Source: Rhodospirillaceae bacterium
GTDB lineage: Bacteria; Pseudomonadota; Alphaproteobacteria; UBA8366
Length of the DNA stretch: 64,000 nucleotides
Assembly: GCA_002716125.1 (NCBI GenBank)
Contig: PAZH01000007.1
Span: 79,180 to 143,179 of the forward strand
Reading direction: 5' to 3'
Part shown: piece after piece, positions 1-8,361 of the stretch
Position numbering within the stretch: position 1 is the first letter of the stretch
How the letters are laid out: every line of letters begins with the position of its first letter
Notes under the pieces: generated by a model
Told to the model about the DNA's origin: nothing
What the model saw: the letters and a program-made list of their open reading frames with translations, nothing else
The model's database searches: none
Program-made: the position numbers and the translations under genes

Positions 1-241
1 ACGTCGGCAACGCGAAGTCTGACTTCTTAATGTCGACGATATTATCGAACTGTGCGGCGGCGTTCTCCGTTGCGTCCAAGAGTTCGGATCTTTCGGCGGA
101 CGAGAGGACGTATTTCCATTCGTCCGAATTCTGGAGGTCAGGTCCGCGCCAGACGCCCGGCCCGGAAATCGGGCCGTCCAAAGCCGGCGGATGATCCGCG
201 GGGAGTTGATCTCCCGGCGGTAAGAGTTCTGCAGTTTGCAA
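1..241 (-). CDS. TauD/TfdA-family dioxygenase, N-terminal part (runs off the window)
   Basis: Only the first 80 codons lie in the window; the gene continues leftwards beyond base 1. The reading frame is open and its product resembles the N-terminus of Fe(II)/2-oxoglutarate dioxygenases of the TauD/TfdA superfamily: a GP..W.GPDL stretch, then a WKYVLSSAERSELL segment, then a D.kksDFaLP segment that matches the usual approach to the first catalytic strand. The His/Asp iron ligands would lie outside the window. I chose TTG at 241 because a GGAG stands 7 bases before it. An in-frame ATG at 277 has no good ribosome site. The gene is divergent from the enoyl-CoA hydratase. The family call comes from pattern memory of a short segment. 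Confidence 0.6.
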   Translation of the reverse strand, partial: MQTAELLPPGDQLPADHPPALDGPISGPGVWRGPDLQNSDEWKYVLSSAERSELLDATENAAAQFDNIVDIKKSDFALPT

Positions 242-412
242 CGATGCGCTCCATCGATAACGTCTAATCTGGATCATAACTTAGTGCATTCACGCGTGTG
301 GGGCGAAAAAATTCTATTTCGTCGGCCGACGCCGGATTGGCGGGTCTTCCGGAAGACCTACGTAGATGCGTAACGCCGGTAGGCTTAGCGTGTGAAACCT
401 TGGGAGCGAGAG

Positions 413-1201
413 ATGGATTACAAGGCGATACTTTTCGAGAAGCGCGATAACGTCGCATATATCACATTGAACCGGCCGGACGATGCGAACGCATTGGACC
501 TGACGACCGCGGAAGAACTGCATCAAGCAGCGCTCGATTGCGATCAAGATGAGGATGTTCGGGCCATTCTCATTACGGGCAAGGGGCGCATGTTTTGCGG
601 CGGCGGCGATCTCAAGTTTTTCCATGGTTCCGGCGCCGACGTCGAATCGCTTCTGATGCAGGTGACGTTACACTTCCATCGCGCCGTTTCGCTCTTCAAC
701 AGAATGGATGCGCCCGTCGTCATGGCGATCAACGGGACGGCAGCGGGCGGCGGCTTCAGTTTCGCGATATCGGGTGACATCATACTCGCGGCGGAATCCG
801 CGAAATTTACCCTCGCCTATACGGCGGCCGGGCTGTCCCCGGACGGGAGCTCGACCTATCTGCTGCCACGATATATCGGGCTTCGGCGTGCGAAGGAATT
901 GATGCTCACGAACCGGCTCCTGACCGCTGCAGAGGCGGCGGATTACGATATCGTCGATCGTGTCGTGCCGGACGACCAGCTGATGGAGGAGGCGGAAAAG
1001 CAAGTTCGGGCCTTCGCATCGGGTCCGACGAAAGCTTTCGGCGCCGTGAAACGATTGTTGGACGGCACTTTCAAAGAGAGCCTTGAAACGCAGATGGAAC
1101 TTGAATCGCGTTCGATTGCATCCTTGGCCGCCAGCGGTGATGGCGCAGAAGGTATCGATGCGTTTGTCGGGAAGCGGAAGCCCGATTTCAAAGGAAAGTA
1201 A
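413..1201 (+). CDS. Enoyl-CoA hydratase/isomerase family protein (PaaG-like active site)
   Basis: A crotonase-fold acyl-CoA enzyme of 262 residues, the family's usual length. The oxyanion-hole segments are visible: CGGGDLKF (62-69) and NGTAAGGGFS (107-116). The segment AAGLSPDGSS (138-147) carries Asp144, as in PaaG/isomerase-type members. The glutamate of classical hydratases, usually in an F.xPE motif, is replaced (FTLAY). Isomerisation or ring-oxepin chemistry is therefore at least as likely as simple hydration. The start is ATG 413, preceded by GGGAGCGAG; an in-frame GTG at 392 is poorly placed. The gene stands alone, divergent from the dioxygenase on its left. Family call sure, substrate unknown. 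Confidence 0.88.
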   Translation: MDYKAILFEKRDNVAYITLNRPDDANALDLTTAEELHQAALDCDQDEDVRAILITGKGRMFCGGGDLKFFHGSGADVESLLMQVTLHFHRAVSLFNRMDAPVVMAINGTAAGGGFSFAISGDIILAAESAKFTLAYTAAGLSPDGSSTYLLPRYIGLRRAKELMLTNRLLTAAEAADYDIVDRVVPDDQLMEEAEKQVRAFASGPTKAFGAVKRLLDGTFKESLETQMELESRSIASLAASGDGAEGIDAFVGKRKPDFKGK

Positions 1202-1358
1202 AATATTCGCGTGAATCGAACGATTTAGATTGAGCTTGCGAAGTCATCGAAGTGAGAATATTTATGGTTAACAAAAATTAATACTTAGTGATTTGGCCTC
1301 AGGCTAATATTTGTTTACTATATTTTTATTACTCGACGGGCGGGGCTAGTATTGGCCA

Positions 1359-2348
1359 ATGACTGAGCCACAAGTTGGCGACATTGCGGTCGTGTTGGGA
1401 GACCCAAAGTCGGAAACGAGACGCTTAATTCGCGGCGCGATGAACGGAGCCGGTTATCGCGACGTACGCGAATGTGCGGATATGGAAGCGCTCGAAACCA
1501 ACATCTGTACATCAGTTCCCCCGGACCTTGTCATCACAGATACCAAAATGCCGGGCGGAGACATTTTTGATTTGATGTCGAAAATGCGGCGCGGTGAAGT
1601 TGGCGATAATCCTTTCGTTCCCGTCATCATGCTGACATGGGATGCGAATGCGGATGTCATTCGCAATGCGGCGGCCTGTGGCGTGGACGATATTCTGGCG
1701 GCGCCGATATCGCCGGCGGACCTATTCGGCCGAATCAAAACTTTGGTCTCGAAACGAAAACCGTTTGTCGTGACGAGCGATTACATCGGTCCGGACCGTC
1801 GGCGAGATGTAGCGCGCGACGGCGCCGATGGTATTCCGTTGATCGATGTGCCCAACACGCTGAAGACGAAAGCGATGGGCGAACGGGTCAATGTCGCCGA
1901 CCTTAAAGCGGCCGTCGGCGAGGTTATGCATGAGATCAACGATCAACGGCTCGTTCGACATTCCTATCAGATCAATTTCCTCGTCGGCATGATTCTGCCG
2001 GCCTATCAGGAAGGCAATATAACGCCCGAGGTTCGCGTGCATGTGACGCGGCTATCGGAGGTATCGACGGAGGTGGAAGGCCGGCTTGCCGGCTCGCGGT
2101 TCGAACATGTCGGCGAGTTGTGCCAAACAATGAGCGGGGTTGCTCAGTCGATCCGCGGCAACTGGCGTGAGCCGAACCGCAAGGACGTCGAACTCCTCAA
2201 GCCGCTCTCGCAAGCCATTCTCGCCGGTTTCAATCCGGACAGGGATTCGACGGATATGGCATCCGAGATTACCAGTATGGTCTCCAAGTTCTCCGGTAAA
2301 GTGAACGAGGAAGCGCGCCGGCAGATCGAAGACGCGGTCAAGGAGTAA
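1359..2348 (+). CDS. Receiver-domain response regulator with unrecognised C-terminal region
   Basis: 329 residues. The first ~125 form a CheY-like receiver: phospho-acceptor Asp61 in VITDTKMPGG, the switch Thr93 in MLTWD, and Pro116 of the usual Lys-Pro pair. The conserved lysine before that proline is alanine (AAPIS). The N-terminal acidic pair is reduced to one Asp (LGDPKSE). Phosphorylation may therefore be slow, absent or unusual. After a YIGPDRRRD linker (common in alphaproteobacterial receiver proteins) comes a ~180-residue, mostly helical region with no DNA-binding or output domain I recognise. No kinase gene is adjacent. The gene is monocistronic. Confidence 0.8.
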   Translation: MTEPQVGDIAVVLGDPKSETRRLIRGAMNGAGYRDVRECADMEALETNICTSVPPDLVITDTKMPGGDIFDLMSKMRRGEVGDNPFVPVIMLTWDANADVIRNAAACGVDDILAAPISPADLFGRIKTLVSKRKPFVVTSDYIGPDRRRDVARDGADGIPLIDVPNTLKTKAMGERVNVADLKAAVGEVMHEINDQRLVRHSYQINFLVGMILPAYQEGNITPEVRVHVTRLSEVSTEVEGRLAGSRFEHVGELCQTMSGVAQSIRGNWREPNRKDVELLKPLSQAILAGFNPDRDSTDMASEITSMVSKFSGKVNEEARRQIEDAVKE

Positions 2349-2361
2349 TCGGCAGGGTGCC

Positions 2362-3645
2362 TTAAAGACCCATCCGATCCTTCATTCCATACCAGAAATA
2401 CACCATCGGCAGGAACCAAGGTTTGCCGAAATAGAGCGGTTTCGTTACGAAATCATCGGCGGCAAAGGCTGTTTCCGCTTCGCTGTTGCCGACGATGGAA
2501 TGGGCCGCCTTCATACCGAGCCAGCGGGCCCAAACAACGCCGGAGCCGCAAAATCCCGTTGCATAATGAACGCCGTCATTCACGACGAGTTTCGGCATGA
2601 AATCGAAAGTGAATCCCGTATACCCCCACCAGGAATGGGTGAGACCGACATCTTCCAGTTCGGGGAAAATTTCGACCAGTACCCGCTTCAAATGGACCGA
2701 TTTCTCAATCGAATCATCGGTGATCGTGCCGGCCTTTCCGCCGAAAACAATACGCGTGCCGTCCGGTGAGGGGCGGAAATAGTTATACAGGTTTCGAGAT
2801 TCGCCGAGCATCCGTTTCTTCGGCATAAGACGATCCATAACGTCTTGCGGCAATGTCTCCGTCGCGATGATCTGGCTGGGAATAGGGATCACCCGGCGCT
2901 GCAGCCATGGGGTCGCTTTTCCGGTATAGCCATTGGTCGCAACGATCACATTCCGCGCTTTGATCGTCCCGCGGCTGGTTTGTACCTCGAAACGGTCGCC
3001 GTCTTGTCGGATGCCTGTTACTTCGGTTCGGTTCTGAACATCGACGCCGGCTTCCATCGCGCGCGCCAAGATACCGTGATGAAGTTTGCCCGGATGGACA
3101 CCGTGAATATCCGGACGGATCTGGCCACCGTAGTACAGGTCGCTGCCGATTTCGCTGTGCTGATCGGCTTGCTGCACCATATAGGCGCCCGTGTCGAAAT
3201 GTTCGTTTAGGAAGTCAGCTTCCCGTGCCTGACTGTCGTAGTGCTTGGGGCGGTTGGCGCCGGTCCAGCGGCCGACCTCCTGATAATCACAGTCGATATT
3301 TTCTTGTTCGACAAAGCGTTTGAGATCTTCGCGAGCTCGGAACCCTTCGCCATAGATCGCCTTCGCGCGTTCGACGCCGTACGTCTTGATCATTGTGCCG
3401 AAGGTCATCCGAAGATTACCGCTGGCGATTCCGCCGTTCCGGCTGGACGCGCCTTCGCCGGGCCGGTCTTTCTCCAAGACAGTCACCTTGCGGCCGGCGC
3501 GCGCGAGAACCAGGCCTGCGCTTGATCCTGCGAATCCAGAGCCGACGATGGCGACGTCGGTTTCATCCGGCAGAGGCTTCTCGTCGAGTTCACGCCGGGG
3601 CGCGGCTTCCCACCAAAAGGGGTCGAGGTCGAGATTTTGGCTCAT
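2362..3645 (-). CDS. FAD-dependent oxidoreductase (DAO/PuuB-like)
   Basis: 427 residues of the D-amino-acid oxidase-like superfamily, which oxidise amines or amino acids. The dinucleotide-binding site is GSGFAG (35-40) with Glu58 at the end of the second strand. The next FAD-contacting segment, SSRNGG (67-72), is typical of gamma-glutamylputrescine oxidase and related amine oxidases. A C-terminal THSWWGYTGFTFD block and a GFCGSGV loop complete the FAD site. ATG follows AAGGAG. It is the last gene of a leftward series, separated from the LLM gene by 170 bases that contain an oppositely oriented terminator. An amine or N-methyl amino acid substrate is inference only. Confidence 0.85.
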   Translation of the reverse strand: MSQNLDLDPFWWEAAPRRELDEKPLPDETDVAIVGSGFAGSSAGLVLARAGRKVTVLEKDRPGEGASSRNGGIASGNLRMTFGTMIKTYGVERAKAIYGEGFRAREDLKRFVEQENIDCDYQEVGRWTGANRPKHYDSQAREADFLNEHFDTGAYMVQQADQHSEIGSDLYYGGQIRPDIHGVHPGKLHHGILARAMEAGVDVQNRTEVTGIRQDGDRFEVQTSRGTIKARNVIVATNGYTGKATPWLQRRVIPIPSQIIATETLPQDVMDRLMPKKRMLGESRNLYNYFRPSPDGTRIVFGGKAGTITDDSIEKSVHLKRVLVEIFPELEDVGLTHSWWGYTGFTFDFMPKLVVNDGVHYATGFCGSGVVWARWLGMKAAHSIVGNSEAETAFAADDFVTKPLYFGKPWFLPMVYFWYGMKDRMGL

Positions 3646-3771
3646 GACGAAACTCCTTACCGAATTTTTCGGACGACGCGGAAAAAGACGCTTCGCCCGA
3701 GCATAACCTTCTTACGCGGCGGTTCCCAGCCGTCGCCGGGATACCCTCCCTGTATCTCCCCCCAAACCCTT

Positions 3772-3804
3772 GCGGCGGCCGCGTTTTGGCCGCCGCTTTC
3801 TTTT
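3772..3804 (+). terminator. Intrinsic terminator reading rightwards, between two leftward genes
   Basis: A perfect 9-bp stem, GCGGCGGCC (3772-3780) with GGCCGCCGC (3788-3796), has a 7-base loop and is followed by TTTCTTTT. The T-tract makes it a plus-strand terminator, although both flanking genes are on the minus strand. Leftward transcripts meet the same hairpin without a U-tract. It may stop antisense transcription. Confidence 0.7.
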
Positions 3805-3815
3805 AGGCCGTCGGG

Positions 3816-4913
3816 CTAGTAGGTGCGGTCGGTCGCTTTCGCGTGCTGTCGAAAGCGCGGCATGACATCTTCGGCCAGTCGCTGCATCGATCCCTGCCAA
3901 AGTGCCTTCTCATCCCAATCATGGCCAGTCATCAACAAGGTACCGAAGGGGCCGACTTCGTCGCGAAACGCGATCAAGCGGTCGAGCACCGTATCAGCAT
4001 CGCCTGCCAACACTTGGTCCTCCAAGGCTTCGTTTACTTGGTTCGCAACATAGTTCTCGCGTTCTTCCGGCGATGCGATGCTGCGTTTCGCCTCGAGCGT
4101 CCGAAGGTAGTGGAAATAGTGCCGAAATCCGCCTTCCGCCTGGGCGACATATTCTTCGGCCCGGGCGTTGCTATCGGTCACCAGAATACTGCGTCCAGCC
4201 CGCCAGTTTTCGGGGTCGATCCGTTTCCCGAGGTCCTCGCGTTGGTTGCAGTAGTCGGCCCACTGGCTTGCGACGAAGCCGGATGGCACGAAATTGCCTG
4301 AGATCGGAATCCAATCGCGCTCGGCCACGACGCGCGAAGCGCCGGATTTGGGGCTTCGCATGGCATAGGCAATTGGCGGGAAGGGTTTTTGCAACGGCTT
4401 GGGCAGGCGGCCAACACCGACGCCATCCTCGACAAAATCCGTGAGTTTGACATGCCAGAACGTTCCTTCGATGTCGATCGGCGCATCTTGCGTCCAGACC
4501 GCTTCCATCATGTCGACGCACTCGACCATCATGTCATAAGAGCGTTCTCGGTCGACGCCGAAAATCTCGGAATCGCTCGGCAGGCCGCCCGGACCGATGC
4601 CGACCAGCGTCCGCCCTCCGCTGATCTGGTCGAACATCGCGATCTGCATCGCGAGTTTAACCGGATGGTGATAGGAGAGGTTCACCACCGCGGAACCGAA
4701 TTTGATATTCTTCGTTTCGTGAATGGTCGTGGCCATGAAGAGGAACGGGTCGGTGATCGGCTCTGAAATCGAGGTCTGATGTTCCCCGATCCAGGCTTCC
4801 GTCAGACCGAGTTTATCGGCGAGCAGGATCTGCGCGCGGTTCTCTTCCATGACTTCCCGATAGTCGCGTTCCTTCGGGTGCAACGGCATCGCGAAAAATC
4901 CGAGATCGACCAA
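3816..4913 (-). CDS. LLM-class flavin-dependent oxidoreductase (luciferase-like)
   Basis: 365 residues, a bacterial-luciferase-like TIM-barrel monooxygenase. The N-terminal GFFAMPLHP strand, the WIGEHQ segment (41-46), the SYHHPVKLA segment and the GIGPGG phosphate loop are typical. Such enzymes use reduced FMN and O2 to oxidise aldehydes, amines, sulfonates or ring carbons. The start is TTG 4913, with AGGAG 8 bases upstream. It sits 48 bases downstream of the ThDP enzyme in a leftward operon with a CoA ligase. This suggests degradation of an organic acid, but no substrate can be read from the sequence. Confidence 0.86.
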   Translation of the reverse strand: MVDLGFFAMPLHPKERDYREVMEENRAQILLADKLGLTEAWIGEHQTSISEPITDPFLFMATTIHETKNIKFGSAVVNLSYHHPVKLAMQIAMFDQISGGRTLVGIGPGGLPSDSEIFGVDRERSYDMMVECVDMMEAVWTQDAPIDIEGTFWHVKLTDFVEDGVGVGRLPKPLQKPFPPIAYAMRSPKSGASRVVAERDWIPISGNFVPSGFVASQWADYCNQREDLGKRIDPENWRAGRSILVTDSNARAEEYVAQAEGGFRHYFHYLRTLEAKRSIASPEERENYVANQVNEALEDQVLAGDADTVLDRLIAFRDEVGPFGTLLMTGHDWDEKALWQGSMQRLAEDVMPRFRQHAKATDRTY

Positions 4914-4961
4914 TGTGTGCGCTCCTGTGTTATCCGTTCCGAGAAAAGATAGAGCGGTAAT

Positions 4962-6503
4962 CTATCCGGAATAGACGGCATCGATGAGTTGAGGGCCGTC
5001 GGCGGCGAGGGCAGCTTCGAGTTTTTTCGCAAAATCTTCCGCGGTCTCCGCCCGATGTCCTTCCATCCCCATGCCTTTGGCCAGATGCGCCCAATCGATG
5101 TCGGGGTTACCGATATCGAAGAGCGTGTCGGCCTTGGGGCCCAACTCGTTGGCGCCGGTTTTGAAATACTCGTGTTCCAAAATCTTGTAGCGCCGGTTGG
5201 TCAGTATCACAGTAACGACGTCGAGGCCCTCGCGCGCGAGGGTCCAGAGCGCCTGGTTGGTGTACATACCGCCCCCGTCGGATTGAATGCAGAGAACCTT
5301 GCGGTCCGGACACGCCACCGACGCGCCAACCGCAAGCGGAATTGCCATGCCGATGGAGCCGCCGGTGAGACCCAACCAGTCGTGTGGTGTGGCTCCGCGG
5401 GTAAAGCCGAAGATCGGGCCGCCGGATGTCGTTGTCTCCGCCGCGACGATGGCGTTTTCCGGCAGCAAGGCGCCGATTGCCATCCCCACCGTCTTCGGAT
5501 TCAGCGGTCCAGCGGGTATCTCCGGCACGGCACTGTCATATGACTGTCCTGCCTCGGTCGCATCCAAGGCTGTCGCCAATGCTTCGAGCGCACCTTCCGC
5601 ATCGTCTGCCGGACCCGCCAGGGTATGGGTCGCGACGCCCTCCGGGATGAGCATGCCGGGATAGCCTTCATAAGCGAGGTAGGCGACCGGCGGTTTGGTC
5701 CCTGCGAGGACGACATTGCCGGCGGAGCCCAAGGTTTCCAACGCGATGGGTTGATCGCCCGGCAAGGGGCCGAACTGTCCGCGTCCGGCACCGCGCGCCA
5801 TTCGGGCGGCAAAAACCTCGACCATCAACCGGCAGCCGGTTTTTGCCGAGATTCGGTTGGCGGCGGCAAGGCCGCGTTCCGAAAGGCCGTTGCCATTGAC
5901 CAAAAGGATGGCCGTTTCATCCTTGGCGATAGCGGCGGCAATCTTCTCGATTTCGCTATCGGAAGCGCGCTTGCGGGGCGTTGGTGATGCGGCGGGTGCC
6001 GGTTGCGCATCGTCACCCCATGTGGCGTCTTGCGGGACGATCAAGGTTGCGACCTGGCCCTCTCGCGCCGCGGCGACCGCATCCGCCGCATCTTGGCCCA
6101 AGGTCGCCGGTGATGAGGCACGGCGGACCCAGCCGGACATCGACGCCGCCAACGCTTCCAAGTCGGAGGCGAGAAGCGGGTCGTTCGGGCTGTGATAGCT
6201 CGGATAATCGCCGGCCATATTGACGACGGGGCTATAGGCGCGCTTGGCGTTGTGCAAATTCGCGAGCCCATTTGCGAGGCCCGGACCGACATGCAACAGC
6301 GTCGCCGCCGGCTTACCGGTCATTCGGGCGTATCCGTCGGCTGCGCCGGTGCAGACACCTTCGAAGAGGCCGAGGACCGGACGGAATCCGTCGACGGCGT
6401 CGAACTCCTTAATGATCTCCATCTCGGTCGAACCCGGATTGGTAAAGACATGGTCGACACCGGCAGCGACCAAGCTGCGGACGAGACTTTCAGCTCCGTT
6501 CAT
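4962..6503 (-). CDS. Thiamine-diphosphate enzyme, acetolactate synthase/benzoylformate decarboxylase type
   Basis: 513 residues with the three-domain layout of pyruvate-decarboxylase-family enzymes. The catalytic Glu48 (GLFEGV) would activate the ThDP cofactor. A central domain follows, and the ThDP-binding motif starts near residue 408 (QSDGGG ... ILTNRRY). The first residue of the usual GDG is Ser. Members of this subgroup are often annotated as acetolactate synthase large subunits, but no regulatory small subunit is nearby. The catabolic operon context makes a 2-keto acid decarboxylase or ligase role more likely than branched-chain synthesis. The start is ATG with GAGGAC upstream. It lies 27 bases after the CoA ligase gene. 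Confidence 0.85.
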   Translation of the reverse strand: MNGAESLVRSLVAAGVDHVFTNPGSTEMEIIKEFDAVDGFRPVLGLFEGVCTGAADGYARMTGKPAATLLHVGPGLANGLANLHNAKRAYSPVVNMAGDYPSYHSPNDPLLASDLEALAASMSGWVRRASSPATLGQDAADAVAAAREGQVATLIVPQDATWGDDAQPAPAASPTPRKRASDSEIEKIAAAIAKDETAILLVNGNGLSERGLAAANRISAKTGCRLMVEVFAARMARGAGRGQFGPLPGDQPIALETLGSAGNVVLAGTKPPVAYLAYEGYPGMLIPEGVATHTLAGPADDAEGALEALATALDATEAGQSYDSAVPEIPAGPLNPKTVGMAIGALLPENAIVAAETTTSGGPIFGFTRGATPHDWLGLTGGSIGMAIPLAVGASVACPDRKVLCIQSDGGGMYTNQALWTLAREGLDVVTVILTNRRYKILEHEYFKTGANELGPKADTLFDIGNPDIDWAHLAKGMGMEGHRAETAEDFAKKLEAALAADGPQLIDAVYSG

Positions 6504-6530
6504 AAATGTCCTCGCACGAATGTTTGAGTG

Positions 6531-8177
6531 TTAGACGCGGAAGTCTTTCGCGATCTCCCGCAATTCGAATTTCTGGATTTTGCCGCTGGCGGTTCGAGGG
6601 AACACCTCGACCAGTTCGAGTTTCTCCGGCAGATAGGTCTTCGACATACCGGCGTCCATCAAGTGTTCGATCATCGCCTCGAAGGTGAAGTTGGCCCCCG
6701 GTTTGGTTTGAACGAAGGCGCAACCTCGCTCGCCGAGGCGCTCGTCCAGCATGGCGACGACGGCGACGTCCTCGACCGCGGGATGGCGATATATCTGCTC
6801 TTCGACCTCGACGACGGGAATATTCTCGCCGCCGCGGATAATAATGTCCTTGGCGCGACCAACGATGCGAATGTAGCCGTCGGCATCGATCCGGGCGAGG
6901 TCGCCCGTCTCGAACCAATCGTCATAGGATTCGTAGGCGTCTGGGCGTTTCAGATATCCGACGAACATACCGGCGCTTTTCGCCTGGAGGCGGCCTTCGA
7001 CATTCGGCGCGACCGGGTTGCCGTCCGGGTCGACGATCCGGACGGCGGCATGATCAACGGCGGCGCCGTCTGTGTTGAAAATCTTCTCGTCTGGATCGCC
7101 GGGGCGTGTGGTCGTCACGAGGCCGTTCTCAGTCATCCCCCAGCCAGAGAGAATTTGCGCCCCAAGCCGCTTGGTGGCGTTTTCGACCAGGATGCGCGGG
7201 ATCGGCGCACCGGCCGAACAGAACATTCGGAAACTGCTGACGGCGCAGACTTCGAGTGCGGGCGAATTTGCAAGGTCGGCTAGAAACGGTGTGGAGGCCA
7301 TCGTGTAGGTCACACGTTCGTCGTTGATGCGCCGCGCCGCCACCTCGGCCGACCAGATGTCCTGCAAGACCAGTTTCGTTCCGAGCACGAGCGCCATCGA
7401 CATGCCGTAAACGAAGCCGGTCTGGTGGGCCATTGGCGACGGCATGAAAACGATGTCGTCTTTCGTCAGGCCGAGACGTGCCCGCCCCGTATCAACCAGG
7501 CTCGAAAGCGTATTGCTGGTGTGAAGAACGCCTTTCGGCACGCCGGATGTGCCAGACGTATAAAGCAGCTCGATCACTTCGTTCGGGTCCGGCCGGCGCG
7601 CAGCGAAGAGCGCATCCGCATCGACTTCCTCCTCCCAGCGCCGGTCGATGAACCGCCTCTCGAAAGACGTATCGCCTTCGCCGTCGAGGAAGAACATATG
7701 CTCAAGATGGGGCAGTTCCGCCGCAAGCTCTTCGGCCATCGCTTGGTGATCGAAACCACGGAAGGTTTTCGGGGTAATGAAGACTTTGCTCTCCGCGTAG
7801 TCGAGCATGAAGGACAGCTCGCGCTGGCGGAAGATCGGCATGACCGGATTGGTGATGGCGCCGATATGGAGACATGCCAGGTGTAAGGCGGCGAACTCCC
7901 ACCAATTCGGCATCTGGAAGGATACGACCTCGCCCTTCTCAACGCCGAGCTCTGCGAGTCCGATTGCGATCCGGCGCGCAATCCGATGAAGTTGGCTGTA
8001 AGAAACGGATTCGGTTCGGTCGCGCATACTATTGATACACGTAATGGCAACCGCGTCCGGTTGTTCCGCCGCCCATCGCTCGACGTGATCGAGCAGCAGA
8101 GCCTTTGGCCATAACCCCTGCCCGTTCATCGCTTCGATTCGATCCTGGGTCAGGATGGTCATCGTCTCTAGCGCCAC
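6531..8177 (-). CDS. AMP-dependent acyl-CoA synthetase/ligase
   Basis: 548 residues of the ANL superfamily, activating a carboxylic acid to its CoA thioester via an acyl-adenylate. Visible motifs: the phosphate loop YTSGTSGVPKG (near residue 205), GWGMTENG, the hinge region FETGDLARIDADGYI (near 417) with GRAKDIIIRGGENI, and the C-terminal catalytic lysine in TASGKIQKF (near 529). Overall it resembles cyclohexanecarboxylate/medium-chain CoA ligases. The start is GTG 8177 with GGGAG 8 bases upstream. It is the first gene of the leftward operon ligase, ThDP enzyme, LLM enzyme and perhaps FAD oxidase, so it probably commits an imported acid to that pathway. Confidence 0.88.
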   Translation of the reverse strand: MALETMTILTQDRIEAMNGQGLWPKALLLDHVERWAAEQPDAVAITCINSMRDRTESVSYSQLHRIARRIAIGLAELGVEKGEVVSFQMPNWWEFAALHLACLHIGAITNPVMPIFRQRELSFMLDYAESKVFITPKTFRGFDHQAMAEELAAELPHLEHMFFLDGEGDTSFERRFIDRRWEEEVDADALFAARRPDPNEVIELLYTSGTSGVPKGVLHTSNTLSSLVDTGRARLGLTKDDIVFMPSPMAHQTGFVYGMSMALVLGTKLVLQDIWSAEVAARRINDERVTYTMASTPFLADLANSPALEVCAVSSFRMFCSAGAPIPRILVENATKRLGAQILSGWGMTENGLVTTTRPGDPDEKIFNTDGAAVDHAAVRIVDPDGNPVAPNVEGRLQAKSAGMFVGYLKRPDAYESYDDWFETGDLARIDADGYIRIVGRAKDIIIRGGENIPVVEVEEQIYRHPAVEDVAVVAMLDERLGERGCAFVQTKPGANFTFEAMIEHLMDAGMSKTYLPEKLELVEVFPRTASGKIQKFELREIAKDFRV

Positions 8178-8361
8178 GGCTTATGCTCCCGTTTTCGTCT
8201 TAGGGATAATGTTATCGCGCGGAGAGAGAAGGAAAAGGCATCGTGCGAACGCCCGGATGTCCGGACATTGGATTCATAAGTTATTAATCTGCTGCCAATA
8301 AATTAGGCACATCGAATGTTGCAGAGTTGTTGCAGTTTTTTGTTCTTTGAGGGGGGACAAG
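8178..8361. promoter_or_regulatory. Divergent intergenic region between CoA-ligase and chemoreceptor genes
   Basis: 184 bases, clearly more AT-rich near 8270-8350 than the flanking genes. It must hold the promoters of both divergent genes. A G-rich Shine-Dalgarno (GGGGGGA) ends just before the chemoreceptor ATG at 8362. I could not assign a convincing -35/-10 pair or operator. Confidence 0.4.
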
